From assembly GCA_958423535.1 (NCBI GenBank), contig CATZRJ010000022.1, positions 1-30,040 of the forward strand: a stretch of DNA of 30,040 nt, given 5' to 3'. The notes below the pieces were generated by a model. It did not search any database and was not told the origin of the DNA. It saw only the letters and a program-made list of their open reading frames with translations. This stretch comes from an uncultured Collinsella sp. (GTDB taxonomy: Bacteria; Actinomycetota; Coriobacteriia; Coriobacteriales; Coriobacteriaceae). Positions 1 through 8,325 of the stretch are shown piece by piece. Position numbers and translations under genes: made by a program. Each line of letters opens with the position of its first letter. Within the stretch, counting starts at the first letter, position 1.

Positions 1-55
1 CAAATTGCGACGGCGACGTTTGCCCGCCGGCTGCCTGTGCGTGCTCGCAACCCAT
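1..55 (-). CDS. Start of an unidentified gene, cut by the window edge
   Basis: Only 18 codons are visible, beginning MGCEHAQAAGG and running off the left edge. The start is supported by an AGGAG ribosome-binding site about six bases upstream (in 63-67 on this strand) and by a promoter-like sequence further up at 113-142. The short N-terminus is Ala/Gly/Gln rich with no recognisable domain, so no function can be given. It could also be a chance start, but the combination of promoter, palindrome and Shine-Dalgarno makes a real gene likely. Confidence 0.5.
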   Translation of the reverse strand, partial: MGCEHAQAAGGQTSPSQF

Positions 56-79
56 ATAAGACTCCTTATCAATTATGTT

Positions 80-93
80 GGGACCAGGGTCCC
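80..93. promoter_or_regulatory. Perfect palindrome GGGACC-AG-GGTCCC in the leader of the left-edge gene
   Basis: Two 6-base arms separated by two bases form a perfect inverted repeat. It lies between the candidate -10 (113-118) and the start codon at 55, so it falls in the first transcribed bases of the left-edge gene. That position fits a repressor operator; a 2-base centre makes a stable RNA hairpin less likely. The binding protein is unknown. Confidence 0.4.
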
Positions 94-112
94 ACGATGT
101 GACACGAGCGTC

Positions 113-142
113 ATTGTACCCTCGTTTGCAAGCAAGAGTCAT
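113..142 (-). promoter_or_regulatory. Candidate sigma-70-type promoter for the left-edge gene
   Basis: Reading the minus strand, ATGACT (137-142) is followed 18 bases later by TACAAT (113-118). The -10 matches the TATAAT consensus at five of six bases and the -35 matches TTGACA at four of six. It points at the gene starting at 55 and lies in the 147-bp gap behind the LtaS-like gene. It is a consensus match only. Confidence 0.4.
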
Positions 143-202
143 TCGTGGTGTACCTAGCTGTATCACCTCGGCTGTTTGATAGCACGTCGTGAATAGTCGG
201 GC

Positions 203-2356
203 CTATTGCACCTTTGTGGCAAACTCAAGATATTGGACGCGCTGTAGCTTGTCGATAGTTGACGTATAGGGGCTGTCCTCCGATTCGAGGTCATAACGCA
301 ACCCATCGGCGCCGAGATAGCCGGCGACGTTGATGGACGGTATGTCCAACCTTGTTGCAAGCAAGGCCTTTTGGTAGTCGGTGAGCGGGGCGCCGATCTT
401 ATTAAGGGCTATGGCTGCAATCTCGTTGGCTCCGACCGTATCGTAAACATTGAGTTCATTGTTACCAGCGATTTCGTAGTTTGCCCAGACAAAATACGTT
501 GATTGATGAACGCGGAAAGCGTGGCTCGCCGTGTCTTCCTGCGGATACAGCTCGTCGTTGAGACTTGTTGCGATACTGGGCTGATGGTCGCCAAAAAAGA
601 CGAGAACGACCGGTCGGCCGATATTGCGGAGTTCGTTGATAAAAGACTCGAGATCTCGGTCGGATGCGTTGATGCAGGTCAGGTACGTATTGAGCATGGC
701 ATTGGTGTTCTCGCTGGCACCCTCGACCCAATAATTCGTAAGCTCTTCTGCGGGAACGGACCCGATTTCGTATCCGCCATGATTTTGCATCGTTACATCA
801 AAGATGAACTGCGGCCTTTCGTCGGTCCTGAGCAGTTCAAGTATTTTGTCGAAGGTGACGTAGTCGCATACACCGTTGTGGTAATAGGGCGCGTCTCCAA
901 AATCGTCGATTGAAAGAAATTCTCCAAAGCCGAGCTGCTGATAGATTTTATCTCGGTGGTAGTTGACGGGATTTTGGGGGTGCATGGCGGTGGCGACGTA
1001 CCCAAGCTCTTTAAGGTCTTTTGCCAGGCTATCAACATCGCTCATCTGATAAAGCTGATAGGGGATTTTGCCGACTCCGACAAAGGCCGTTGTAGCCCCC
1101 GTTAAAAATTCGAATTCGGAGTTGGCCGTTCCGCCCCCTGTGACCGAGGCAAGCATGGTGCCGCGCACAAGTGTGTCGGGAAGGGAATTATAGAAGTTGG
1201 GGCCGAAGTATCCGGCAGCCTTGAGCTGTTCGAAGCACGATAGGTCGGTGAAACTCTCATTCATGACGGCGATGACCGTTGGTTTGATCTCATTGAATTG
1301 GGCAACGGCCGCGGCGCGTTGCTCGCTGGAGCCGTAGGTGCTGTCATAGGCGGCAACAAGCTCTTGCTCGATATTTTTAGCCTCATCAGGTGTATAGCCC
1401 TCGGGCTTTTCAATTGGCAACTCGTTGACCATCTCGGTAAACGATGTGATAAAGCCCTGTGAAACATATGTACAGATGGGCTGCCAGCGGTCAAATCCAA
1501 AATTCAGTGCCTGCTCTAAGTCGATACTGGAAAAACCCAAAAGGCTTATCACGCTCACGAGAAGAAAGGCACAGAGGTTTCCGGCGATGGCAGGAAGAAC
1601 ATGAGCCGGCGTGCTGAGTTTTCGCGGTCGAATGAGGGAAAGCAGTCCAAGAGAGATTTCGAGTAACGCGAGCGAGGTGACAATTCCTGCAGTGAAGGTG
1701 AACTCATATCCCTCACTTACTTCCATTGCGGTGCCCAATGCCAAAATGTCGCTCGGCAGGATGGCCTCGCCTTTAAACGTCATAACAAAGTGCTCGGCAA
1801 TACCAAGAATGCAACAGGCGACGGGCACGAGGACCATCGCCCCTCCGTGTCGCTGCCCTAACAAATAAAGGGACAGAAGAATCGACGCAAGTAATCCAAC
1901 GGAAAAGCCGAACGAGTTGGCAGGAATTCGGTAAAAGGTTTCATTGCAGGCGATTTCGAGCGAAACGAACGACAGGATCGCAACTGCTGCGATGATGATA
2001 ATGTCGCGGCATATGCAGGCAACCGTTCCAGTTGCGACATCTGTTTGATTGATGAGCCCCGAAACAAGGGGCTCGACAAGGAGGGCGACTGCGGCAGCGC
2101 CGAGTGCGGAATAAGACAGAATCCACAGGGAATTGCCCTCATTTACGAGCAGCTGATTGGCAATCCATGCCGCAACTACGCCAAGGGGGATGAGGAGCGT
2201 CGCGCACCAAAGAGCGCGAAAAACGGGCGCCGGCTCCTTTCGTTTGGCTGAAACACATATGCGCGCGACAACAGCGGCCACGATAAGGGCGGCAATGAAT
2301 ATAGGTAGATTGGCCATTTCGCGCGGAGTGATTTCAAGGGGCATGTCTTCGGTCAT
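203..2356 (-). CDS. LtaS-like membrane sulfatase-fold enzyme (probable phosphoglycerol transferase)
   Basis: The 717-residue product has roughly eight hydrophobic segments in its first 280 residues, followed by an extracytoplasmic alkaline-phosphatase/sulfatase-fold domain from about residue 358. Active-site residues of the LtaS family are visible: Glu367 in the MNES motif, the nucleophile Thr410 in GGTANSEF, His526 in MQNHGGYE, and Asp590-His591 in GDHQP. The family moves glycerol-phosphate or similar groups from a lipid donor onto cell-surface glycopolymers outside the membrane, so a role in teichoic-acid-like polymer synthesis is inferred; the polymer is unknown. The start at 2356 is chosen because GAGG lies 7 bases upstream; a longer frame reaches 2512 but its extra 52 residues are basic, lack a ribosome-binding site and overlap the putative uvrA control region. 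It has more membrane segments than the five of classical LtaS. The gene is monocistronic here and divergent from uvrA. Confidence 0.85.
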   Translation of the reverse strand: MTEDMPLEITPREMANLPIFIAALIVAAVVARICVSAKRKEPAPVFRALWCATLLIPLGVVAAWIANQLLVNEGNSLWILSYSALGAAAVALLVEPLVSGLINQTDVATGTVACICRDIIIIAAVAILSFVSLEIACNETFYRIPANSFGFSVGLLASILLSLYLLGQRHGGAMVLVPVACCILGIAEHFVMTFKGEAILPSDILALGTAMEVSEGYEFTFTAGIVTSLALLEISLGLLSLIRPRKLSTPAHVLPAIAGNLCAFLLVSVISLLGFSSIDLEQALNFGFDRWQPICTYVSQGFITSFTEMVNELPIEKPEGYTPDEAKNIEQELVAAYDSTYGSSEQRAAAVAQFNEIKPTVIAVMNESFTDLSCFEQLKAAGYFGPNFYNSLPDTLVRGTMLASVTGGGTANSEFEFLTGATTAFVGVGKIPYQLYQMSDVDSLAKDLKELGYVATAMHPQNPVNYHRDKIYQQLGFGEFLSIDDFGDAPYYHNGVCDYVTFDKILELLRTDERPQFIFDVTMQNHGGYEIGSVPAEELTNYWVEGASENTNAMLNTYLTCINASDRDLESFINELRNIGRPVVLVFFGDHQPSIATSLNDELYPQEDTASHAFRVHQSTYFVWANYEIAGNNELNVYDTVGANEIAAIALNKIGAPLTDYQKALLATRLDIPSINVAGYLGADGLRYDLESEDSPYTSTIDKLQRVQYLEFATKVQ

Positions 2357-2434
2357 GAGAGGTCCTCGGTTAAGAGCATTTAAGAGTACTACTGTTAGAT
2401 TACCGTAACGTTTTCGCGCAAATCGGAAAAGTGT

Positions 2435-2447
2435 TCTGTCGGACAGA
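2435..2447. promoter_or_regulatory. 13-bp palindrome TCTGTC-G-GACAGA between ltaS-like gene and uvrA
   Basis: Two perfect 6-base arms around a single G lie in the divergent 196-bp intergenic region. It could serve either gene. No known operator was recognised. The same region carries a copy of AACGTTTT at 2407-2414 and a direct repeat of TTAAGAG next to the ltaS-like start. Confidence 0.35.
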
Positions 2448-2477
2448 CAGAGCAAAAGGTCTGCGAATCTTGTATTA

Positions 2478-2491
2478 CGAACATCTGTGCG
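2478..2491. promoter_or_regulatory. Candidate LexA (SOS) box upstream of uvrA
   Basis: The sequence CGAAC-ATCT-GTGCG matches the Gram-positive/actinobacterial SOS box CGAAC-N4-GTTCG in nine of ten defined bases. It lies 61 bp upstream of the uvrA start codon. uvrA is an SOS gene in many bacteria, so repression by LexA is plausible, but the single mismatch is in the conserved right half-site. Confidence 0.45.
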
Positions 2492-2552
2492 CGTTGAGTG
2501 CGCTAAACTCATCGACAGTGTGATTTGAGGTTATAGGAGGCAAGGAGCTTCC

Positions 2553-5429
2553 ATGTCTGATTCTTCTATTGTTATCCGTGGTGCGCGCGAACACAACCTG
2601 CGCAATATCGATGTTTCCATCCCGCGCGACGAGCTCGTGGTCATTACCGGTCTTTCGGGCTCGGGCAAGAGTTCGCTGGCATTTGACACTATCTATGCCG
2701 AGGGCCAGCGTCGATACGTCGAGAGCCTTTCGAGCTATGCGCGCCAGTTCTTGGGCCAGATGGACAAACCCGACTTGGATTCAATCGACGGCCTTTCGCC
2801 GGCGGTGTCGATCGACCAAAAGACGACGTCTAAAAACCCTCGCTCGACGGTTGGCACCGTAACCGAGATTTATGACTATCTGCGCCTGCTGTTCGCCCGT
2901 GTGGGCACCCCGCACTGTCCCGAATGCGGCCGCGTCATTGAGCGCCAGACGACCGACCAGGTTGCCGACAAGGTCTTGGCGGCGGGGGAGGGCCGCCGCG
3001 CGTTTGTGCTGGCACCGGTGGTGCGCGGGCGAAAAGGCGAGTACATCAAACTGTTTGAGGACCTTCGCGCCGAGGGCTTTAGCCGCGTGCGAGTTGACGG
3101 CGAAGTGCGCTCGCTCGACGACCCTATCGATCTGGACAAAAAGTTCAAGCACGATATCGAGGTCGTGGTCGATCGCATCGTGATCCGTGAGAACTCTCTG
3201 GGCCGTATCGCCGAGTCTGTTGAGCAGGCGACCGCGCTGGCTCACGGCAATGTAAACGTGTACATGCTGCCCGATCGTGATGCTCCCGAGGGGACCGAGG
3301 GCGAGCTTCTGGAGTATTCGTTGGCTCTGGCGTGCCCGGAGCACGGGCACTCCATCGACGACCTACAACCCCGCGACTTTTCGTTCAACGCTCCCTATGG
3401 CGCATGTCCTGAGTGCGACGGCCTGGGCTTTAAGAAAACCGTTGATGCCGAGGCGCTGATTGAGGATCCCTCGAAGTCCATTGCCGACGGAGTCTTTGGT
3501 AGCCTGTTTGGCAATTCGAACTACTATCCGCAGATTTTTGCTGCGGTCTGCAAACACTTTAAGGTGAGCGCCGATACGCCGTGGGAGGACTTGCCCCCTC
3601 GCGTGCGTCGTGCATTTTTGGATGGCCTGGGCGATACGAAGATCTCGGTCGACTACCAAAAGCTCGACGGACGTCGCAGCCAGTGGGATACCAAGTTTTC
3701 GGGCATTCGCAACATTCTGTACGAACGCTATACCGAGACGACGAACGAGAACACTAGGGCGCGCCTGGAGAAATACATTCGCGAGGAGCCGTGCTCGAGC
3801 TGCCATGGCGCTCGCCTGCGCCCCGAGATGCTCGCCGTCACCGTGGGCGGCAAGTCCATTTATGAGGTTTGCTGCCTATCGTGCCGCGAGTCGCTCGAGT
3901 TTTTTGAGGGCCTTGAGCTCACCGAGCGTCAACAATTCATCGGCGGTCGTATCGTCAAGGAAATCCTGGAGCGCTTGCGTTTTCTGGTCGATGTTGGACT
4001 CGACTATCTGACACTCGATCGTGCCTCGGCGACGCTTTCCGGTGGCGAGGCACAGCGTATTCGACTGGCAACGCAGATCGGCGCGGGTCTCATGGGCGTG
4101 CTCTATATTCTGGACGAGCCCTCGATCGGTCTTCATCAGCGTGACAACGAGCGCCTGATCAAGACGCTCGAGCGCCTGCGCGATATCGGCAATACCGTTA
4201 TCGTCGTCGAACACGACGAGGATACAATCCGTGCCGCCGACTACGTGATCGACATGGGGCCCGGCGCCGGCGTCAACGGCGGACACGTAGTCGCGGCGGG
4301 AACGCCTGCCGATATCATGGCGTGTCCCGAATCAATGACGGGTGCCTATCTAACCGGCAAGCGAATGATTCGAGTTCCCGATGAACGCCGCAACCCCGGA
4401 CGTGGCTGTCTCAAGATTACGGGCGCATGTGCCAACAACCTCAAAAACGTTACCGCCAAGATTGAGTTTGGCACGCTTACCGTCGTAACCGGCGTATCGG
4501 GATCGGGAAAGAGTTCCTTGGTCACCGATACGATTGCGCCTGCCCTCACCAACGCTATCCATCGCTCTACGCGTCCCGTGGGCTCGTACAAAAAAATCGA
4601 CGGCATCGAGTGCATCGATAAGGTGATCGATATTGATCAGTCGCCAATCGGCCGTACGCCGCGCTCAAACCCCGCTACCTATATTGGCTTGTGGGACGAT
4701 TTGCGCGCGCTGTTTGCGAGTACGCCGGAGTCGAAGGCGCGTGGCTACTCGCCGGGACGCTTCTCCTTTAATGTGAGCGGTGGACGCTGCGAGGCGTGCA
4801 AGGGCGACGGCCAGATCAAGATCGAGATGCACTTTCTTCCCGATATTTATGTTCCCTGCGAGGTTTGCGGCGGCAAGCGCTATAACCGCGAGACGCTCGA
4901 GGTTACCTATCGTGGCAAGACCATCTCGGACGTGCTCGACATGAGTGTGGCCGAGGCGCTGGCTTTCTTTGGGAATATTCCGCAGATCAAGCGCAAGCTT
5001 CAAACCCTGTATGACGTCGGCCTAGGTTATGTGAGCTTGGGCCAGCCCGCCACGACGCTCTCGGGCGGCGAGGCGCAGCGCGTGAAGCTCGCCAAGGAGC
5101 TTCATCGTCGTCAGACGGGTAAGACGTTCTATATTTTGGACGAGCCTACGACCGGTCTTCATTTTGAGGACGTTCGCCAATTGCTAGATGTGCTTCAGCG
5201 TTTAGTCGATGCGGGCAATACGGTGTTGGTAATCGAGCACAACCTCGATGTCATCAAGGTCGCCGATCGCTTGATCGATATGGGTCCCGAGGGTGGCAAC
5301 GGTGGAGGAACTGTCGTGGTCTCGGGTACGCCAGAGCAGGTTGCGGCATGCCCACAGAGCTATACCGGCAAGTTCTTGGCGCCGTTGCTCAAACGCGATA
5401 AGGAGCGTCAAGCGCAACTCGATGCCTAA
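2553..5429 (+). CDS. uvrA: Excinuclease ABC subunit A (UvrA)
   Basis: UvrA is the damage-recognition ATPase of nucleotide excision repair; it loads UvrB onto lesions. The 958-residue product is slightly longer than the 940-residue E. coli protein. It contains two ABC modules: P-loops at residues 33-40 (GLSGSGKS) and 647-653 (GVSGSGK), and signatures LSGGEAQ at 495-501 and 836-842, each followed by an ILDEP Walker B. Zinc modules are visible: CPEC at 122-125, C261-x2-H264 with C285-x2-C288, and C746-x2-C749 with C769-x2-C772. His264 replaces a Cys of the E. coli module, which I believe is usual in Actinobacteria. The ATG at 2553 follows AGGAGG (2535-2540) and AAGGAG (2542-2547), the latter 5 bases away. 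A possible SOS box lies upstream; a terminator follows at 5452. The other excision gene uvrC is 2.9 kb downstream; uvrB is not in the window. Confidence 0.98.
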   Translation: MSDSSIVIRGAREHNLRNIDVSIPRDELVVITGLSGSGKSSLAFDTIYAEGQRRYVESLSSYARQFLGQMDKPDLDSIDGLSPAVSIDQKTTSKNPRSTVGTVTEIYDYLRLLFARVGTPHCPECGRVIERQTTDQVADKVLAAGEGRRAFVLAPVVRGRKGEYIKLFEDLRAEGFSRVRVDGEVRSLDDPIDLDKKFKHDIEVVVDRIVIRENSLGRIAESVEQATALAHGNVNVYMLPDRDAPEGTEGELLEYSLALACPEHGHSIDDLQPRDFSFNAPYGACPECDGLGFKKTVDAEALIEDPSKSIADGVFGSLFGNSNYYPQIFAAVCKHFKVSADTPWEDLPPRVRRAFLDGLGDTKISVDYQKLDGRRSQWDTKFSGIRNILYERYTETTNENTRARLEKYIREEPCSSCHGARLRPEMLAVTVGGKSIYEVCCLSCRESLEFFEGLELTERQQFIGGRIVKEILERLRFLVDVGLDYLTLDRASATLSGGEAQRIRLATQIGAGLMGVLYILDEPSIGLHQRDNERLIKTLERLRDIGNTVIVVEHDEDTIRAADYVIDMGPGAGVNGGHVVAAGTPADIMACPESMTGAYLTGKRMIRVPDERRNPGRGCLKITGACANNLKNVTAKIEFGTLTVVTGVSGSGKSSLVTDTIAPALTNAIHRSTRPVGSYKKIDGIECIDKVIDIDQSPIGRTPRSNPATYIGLWDDLRALFASTPESKARGYSPGRFSFNVSGGRCEACKGDGQIKIEMHFLPDIYVPCEVCGGKRYNRETLEVTYRGKTISDVLDMSVAEALAFFGNIPQIKRKLQTLYDVGLGYVSLGQPATTLSGGEAQRVKLAKELHRRQTGKTFYILDEPTTGLHFEDVRQLLDVLQRLVDAGNTVLVIEHNLDVIKVADRLIDMGPEGGNGGGTVVVSGTPEQVAACPQSYTGKFLAPLLKRDKERQAQLDA

Positions 5430-5451
5430 TGCATAGGTGTTTTTGAAACAT

Positions 5452-5490
5452 GAGCGCCGCCGATTCCCTGTGATTCGGTGGCGCTCTCTT
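5452..5490 (+). terminator. Rho-independent terminator after uvrA
   Basis: GAGCGCCGCCGA pairs with TCGGTGGCGCTC across a short loop (one G-U pair), followed by a short T-rich tail TCTTTG. It lies 22 bases after the uvrA stop codon. The T tract is short, so efficiency is uncertain. Confidence 0.65.
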
Positions 5491-5522
5491 TGTCGAGATA
5501 GCGTATGCCGCGCAAATGGACA

Positions 5523-5528
5523 TATACT
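5523..5528 (+). promoter_or_regulatory. -10-like TATACT upstream of the ybaK-murJ-uvrC group
   Basis: TATACT matches the -10 consensus at five of six positions and lies 38 bases before the ybaK-like start, after the uvrA terminator. No good -35 was found at 16-18 bases upstream. It is a plausible start of the three-gene transcript but rests on one hexamer. Confidence 0.3.
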
Positions 5529-5565
5529 TAAACATTACGTTCGTATATGAGGGAAAGGGCATGCC

Positions 5566-6066
5566 ATGCCGAAGGCCGTGAAGACGCCAAAGACCAACGC
5601 CATGCGTGAGCTGGAAAGCGCCGGCATCCCCTATGTTCTCCATACGTACGAAGACGATGGCGATGAATCAGTGGGCCTTGGCGTTGCGATTTCCGAGCAG
5701 CTTGGTGAGGAGCCCGGCCAGGGATTTAAGACCCTGGTCTGCACGACGCCGTCCAACGACCATGTCGTGTGCTGTATTCCCGTTGCCGACGAACTTGACC
5801 TGAAGGCTGCTGCGCGCGCCGCAGGGGAGAAATCTCTCGCCATGATGCACGTGAAAGATTTGCTTGCCGCGACTGGCTACGTGCGCGGTGGCTGTAGTCC
5901 TGTCGGTATGAAAAAGCGCTATCGGACGCTGGTTGATGAGACGTGTGTCCTTTGGGATACCATTTTTATCTCGGGAGGCAAGCGTGGCTACCAGCTTGAG
6001 GTTGCGCCCGACGATTTAGTTGCATTTTGCGGGGCCACGGTCGCCCCGATCACGAGAGAGGACTGA
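5566..6066 (+). CDS. ybaK: YbaK/EbsC-family aminoacyl-tRNA deacylase
   Basis: The 166-residue protein matches YbaK-type trans-editing enzymes, which hydrolyse mischarged Cys-tRNA(Pro) in the cytoplasm. The family Lys is present as K55 in GFKTLVC; the conserved glycine-rich stretch GYVRGGCSP lies at 104-112 and the C-terminal SGGKRGYQLEVAP block at 136-148. Length is typical (about 155-165 residues). The start at 5566 follows an AAAGGG element; a nearby ATG at 5561 is out of frame. It is followed after only three bases by murJ, so the two are probably cotranscribed, without an obvious functional link. Other family members act on Pro-tRNA or free-standing INS-type substrates, so exact specificity is not proven. 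Confidence 0.9.
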   Translation: MPKAVKTPKTNAMRELESAGIPYVLHTYEDDGDESVGLGVAISEQLGEEPGQGFKTLVCTTPSNDHVVCCIPVADELDLKAAARAAGEKSLAMMHVKDLLAATGYVRGGCSPVGMKKRYRTLVDETCVLWDTIFISGGKRGYQLEVAPDDLVAFCGATVAPITRED

Positions 6067-6069
6067 GCG

Positions 6070-8319
6070 ATGCCTCAGGAAGATTCAAAGCGCGGGGCTC
6101 ATTTTGCAAAGGGGCCGACCCCCACGGCGTCTTCGCCTGAGCTGGCTTCGGTCGAACATGAGATTCGTAAAGTCTGGTCGGCTGCCGCCGACCCGGGTGA
6201 GACAGCGGTGTATTTGCGTGCCGCCGGTGCCGGTTCGGTGCCTTCTCGTTCGTCTCTTTCCTCGACTCGACCCGACGAGACGGCAGTGTTTTTGGCCGCT
6301 GCTCGTACAGGCGTGGATCGGATGTCCAGCACTTCGGATACGCCTCATGCTCCGCGTCCCGATGAGACTGCGGTGTTTTTGATGGCTGCACAAGGGAAAA
6401 GTCCGCATGAGGACGCGGCTGCCGTTCGCCTTGCAGCACAGGACGCCCGAGATGATGGCGAACCGTTGCTTTCTGATGACGAATGGTCTCCGCTCGGTTC
6501 TGTCGATCCCGTCGAAGGTGTGACGGTCGACGGCGATGACGATTGGGATCCCTTGTCGTTTTCTGGTCGAGGTACTGCCACACAGGAAGTCGATACGGTG
6601 TTTGGGGATCATGCCGCGTCTGGCGACAATGCGATCTTAGTCGATGACCCCTTTGCAGTGGACAGGCCTCTTTCCTCTGTGGATGAGATTAAGCCGCAGC
6701 CTGAGTCTCACATGGAATCTCAGAATCACGTAGACGATATGGGTTCGTCCGACTACTCCACGGTTGGTCGGTCTGCCGGCCTTATGACCGTACTGACCAT
6801 TTTGTCGCGTGTCACCGGTTTCATCCGCACCTGGGCTATGGCTGCCGCTATCGGCATGTCGCTGCTTTCATCTTCTTATCAGGTCGCCAACAACCTGCCC
6901 AACATGCTCTACGAGCTTGTGATGGGCGGCATGTTGGTTACCGCCTTTTTGCCGGTGTACATGGGCGTCCGTCGTGAGCAGGGCCGTGAAGCCTCAAATG
7001 AATATGTTGGAAACCTGCTTGGCATCCTGCTCTTGCTGCTTGGCGGCATTTCGGTGCTGGGTACCGTGTTCGCTCCGGGCTTTATTTGGACGCAATCGTT
7101 CCTTTCGGGTGACGGCGGCAGCATGGATACCGCTGCGTTCATGTTCCGTTTCTTTGCCATCCAGATATTGTTTTATGGTCTGGGCTCGGTGTTCTCGGGC
7201 GTTCTCAACGCGCATCGCGATTACTTTTGGTCGACGTTCGCCCCCGTTTTGAACAACGTGATCGTTATCGCCAGCTTTATTGGTTTTGCGCCCGTGTCCG
7301 CGCAATTTGGCGAGCATGCAGGCATCATCTTGATCTCGTCTGGCACGACCCTCGGCGTCTTTGTCCAGATGGCCTGCCAGATTCCCGCGCTTGGCAAGTA
7401 CGGCGTGCATCCCCATATCCATATCGACTTTAAGGATCCTGCGCTTCGTCAGACGATTGCGCTCGGTATCCCGACGCTGCTCGCCACGGTGTGCACGTTT
7501 GTCCAGACCTCCATTATCAATGCCGCCGCGCTGGTGGTGCAGCCCGAGACCGGACCTTCTGTCATTGCTTACGCGCGCCTGTGGTATACCCTGCCTTATG
7601 CTCTAATCGCCGTCTCGCTCTCGACGGCGCTCTATACCGAGCTTTCGCATGATGCTCAGGAGCAAGACTACGATAGCGTTCGCAGCGGCATCTCGAACGG
7701 CGTTGCTCAGATTCTCTTCTTCCTGATTCCATTTGCGCTGTATTTGATCGTCTTCGCCCGCCCGCTTAATATGATCTACTGCACTGGCAAGTTCGATGAG
7801 TCTGGTGTTGCATTGGTGTCGGAGTTCCTTATTTACCAGGCTCCTTCGTTGCCACTTTACGGAGCGGTTGTGCTTATGCAGAAGAGCTTCTCGGCCTTGC
7901 TCGATATGAAGCCCTTCGGTCGTTATTGTCTTTACTCCACCATCGGACAGGTCGGTTTGGTGCTGCTGTTTGGTGTGGTGCTTGGCTACGGCATGCCTGC
8001 GATCGCACTTTCGTATGTCGTCGACTACGTGATTTTGGTTGGCTGCTCGCTATGGTGGCTGCGCCGTCGCCTGCATGGCCTTCAGGTCAAATCTATTCTG
8101 CATGGCGGCTTCTTTGGCCTTTTGCTTGGAGGCCTGGGTGCGGCTGCAGGTGCCGGTGCCATGTGGGCGCTTGAGCACTTTTTCGGCGCGCTCGGCGGCT
8201 CGATTCTGATTACCTTGGGCTATGTTTGCGTTGCGGGCATCGTCTCGCTCGCCGTCACCTTTGGTTTGGCCATCACCTTTAAGGTGCCCGAGGTCTCCTC
8301 GCTGCTTCGCCGCAGGTAG
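6070..8319 (+). CDS. murJ: Lipid II flippase MurJ with long repeat-bearing N-terminal extension
   Basis: Residues from about 233 to the end are a MurJ/MviN core of the MOP superfamily, which flips lipid II across the membrane for peptidoglycan synthesis. Conserved parts include RVTGFIRTWAMAAAIG near 247-262 and the NNLPNMLYELVMGG stretch, followed by hydrophobic segments consistent with 14 helices. The first 230 residues are unusual: acidic, low in hydrophobic residues, and probably cytoplasmic. They carry three copies of a P-D/G-ETAV-F/Y-L-x-AA repeat with Thr at 45, 71 and 100, a degenerate fourth copy near 114-126, and two copies of a DD-E/D-W-x-PL motif at 136-142 and 156-162. Total length of 749 compares with about 510 in E. 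coli. The start is an ATG three bases after the ybaK stop, with GAGAGGA upstream. uvrC starts six bases downstream. Confidence 0.93.
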   Translation: MPQEDSKRGAHFAKGPTPTASSPELASVEHEIRKVWSAAADPGETAVYLRAAGAGSVPSRSSLSSTRPDETAVFLAAARTGVDRMSSTSDTPHAPRPDETAVFLMAAQGKSPHEDAAAVRLAAQDARDDGEPLLSDDEWSPLGSVDPVEGVTVDGDDDWDPLSFSGRGTATQEVDTVFGDHAASGDNAILVDDPFAVDRPLSSVDEIKPQPESHMESQNHVDDMGSSDYSTVGRSAGLMTVLTILSRVTGFIRTWAMAAAIGMSLLSSSYQVANNLPNMLYELVMGGMLVTAFLPVYMGVRREQGREASNEYVGNLLGILLLLLGGISVLGTVFAPGFIWTQSFLSGDGGSMDTAAFMFRFFAIQILFYGLGSVFSGVLNAHRDYFWSTFAPVLNNVIVIASFIGFAPVSAQFGEHAGIILISSGTTLGVFVQMACQIPALGKYGVHPHIHIDFKDPALRQTIALGIPTLLATVCTFVQTSIINAAALVVQPETGPSVIAYARLWYTLPYALIAVSLSTALYTELSHDAQEQDYDSVRSGISNGVAQILFFLIPFALYLIVFARPLNMIYCTGKFDESGVALVSEFLIYQAPSLPLYGAVVLMQKSFSALLDMKPFGRYCLYSTIGQVGLVLLFGVVLGYGMPAIALSYVVDYVILVGCSLWWLRRRLHGLQVKSILHGGFFGLLLGGLGAAAGAGAMWALEHFFGALGGSILITLGYVCVAGIVSLAVTFGLAITFKVPEVSSLLRRR
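6190..6399 (+). repeat. Protein-level ETAVF/Y repeats in the MurJ N-terminal extension
   Basis: Three units of about 15 residues start at MurJ residues 41, 67 and 96, spaced by 26 and 29 residues: DPGETAVYLRAAGAG, RPDETAVFLAAARTG and RPDETAVFLMAAQGK. The DNA copies have diverged while the ETAV-F/Y-L core is kept, so the peptide motif seems to be under selection. Each Thr has acidic residues just before it and an aromatic residue at +3. Confidence 0.85.
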
Positions 8320-8325
8320 GCAAAC

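Noticed and set aside
3333..3344. CPEH instead of CxxC in the UvrA zinc module as a broken zinc finger
   Set aside because: His can ligate zinc, and actinobacterial UvrA proteins show similar replacements; both downstream Cys are kept.
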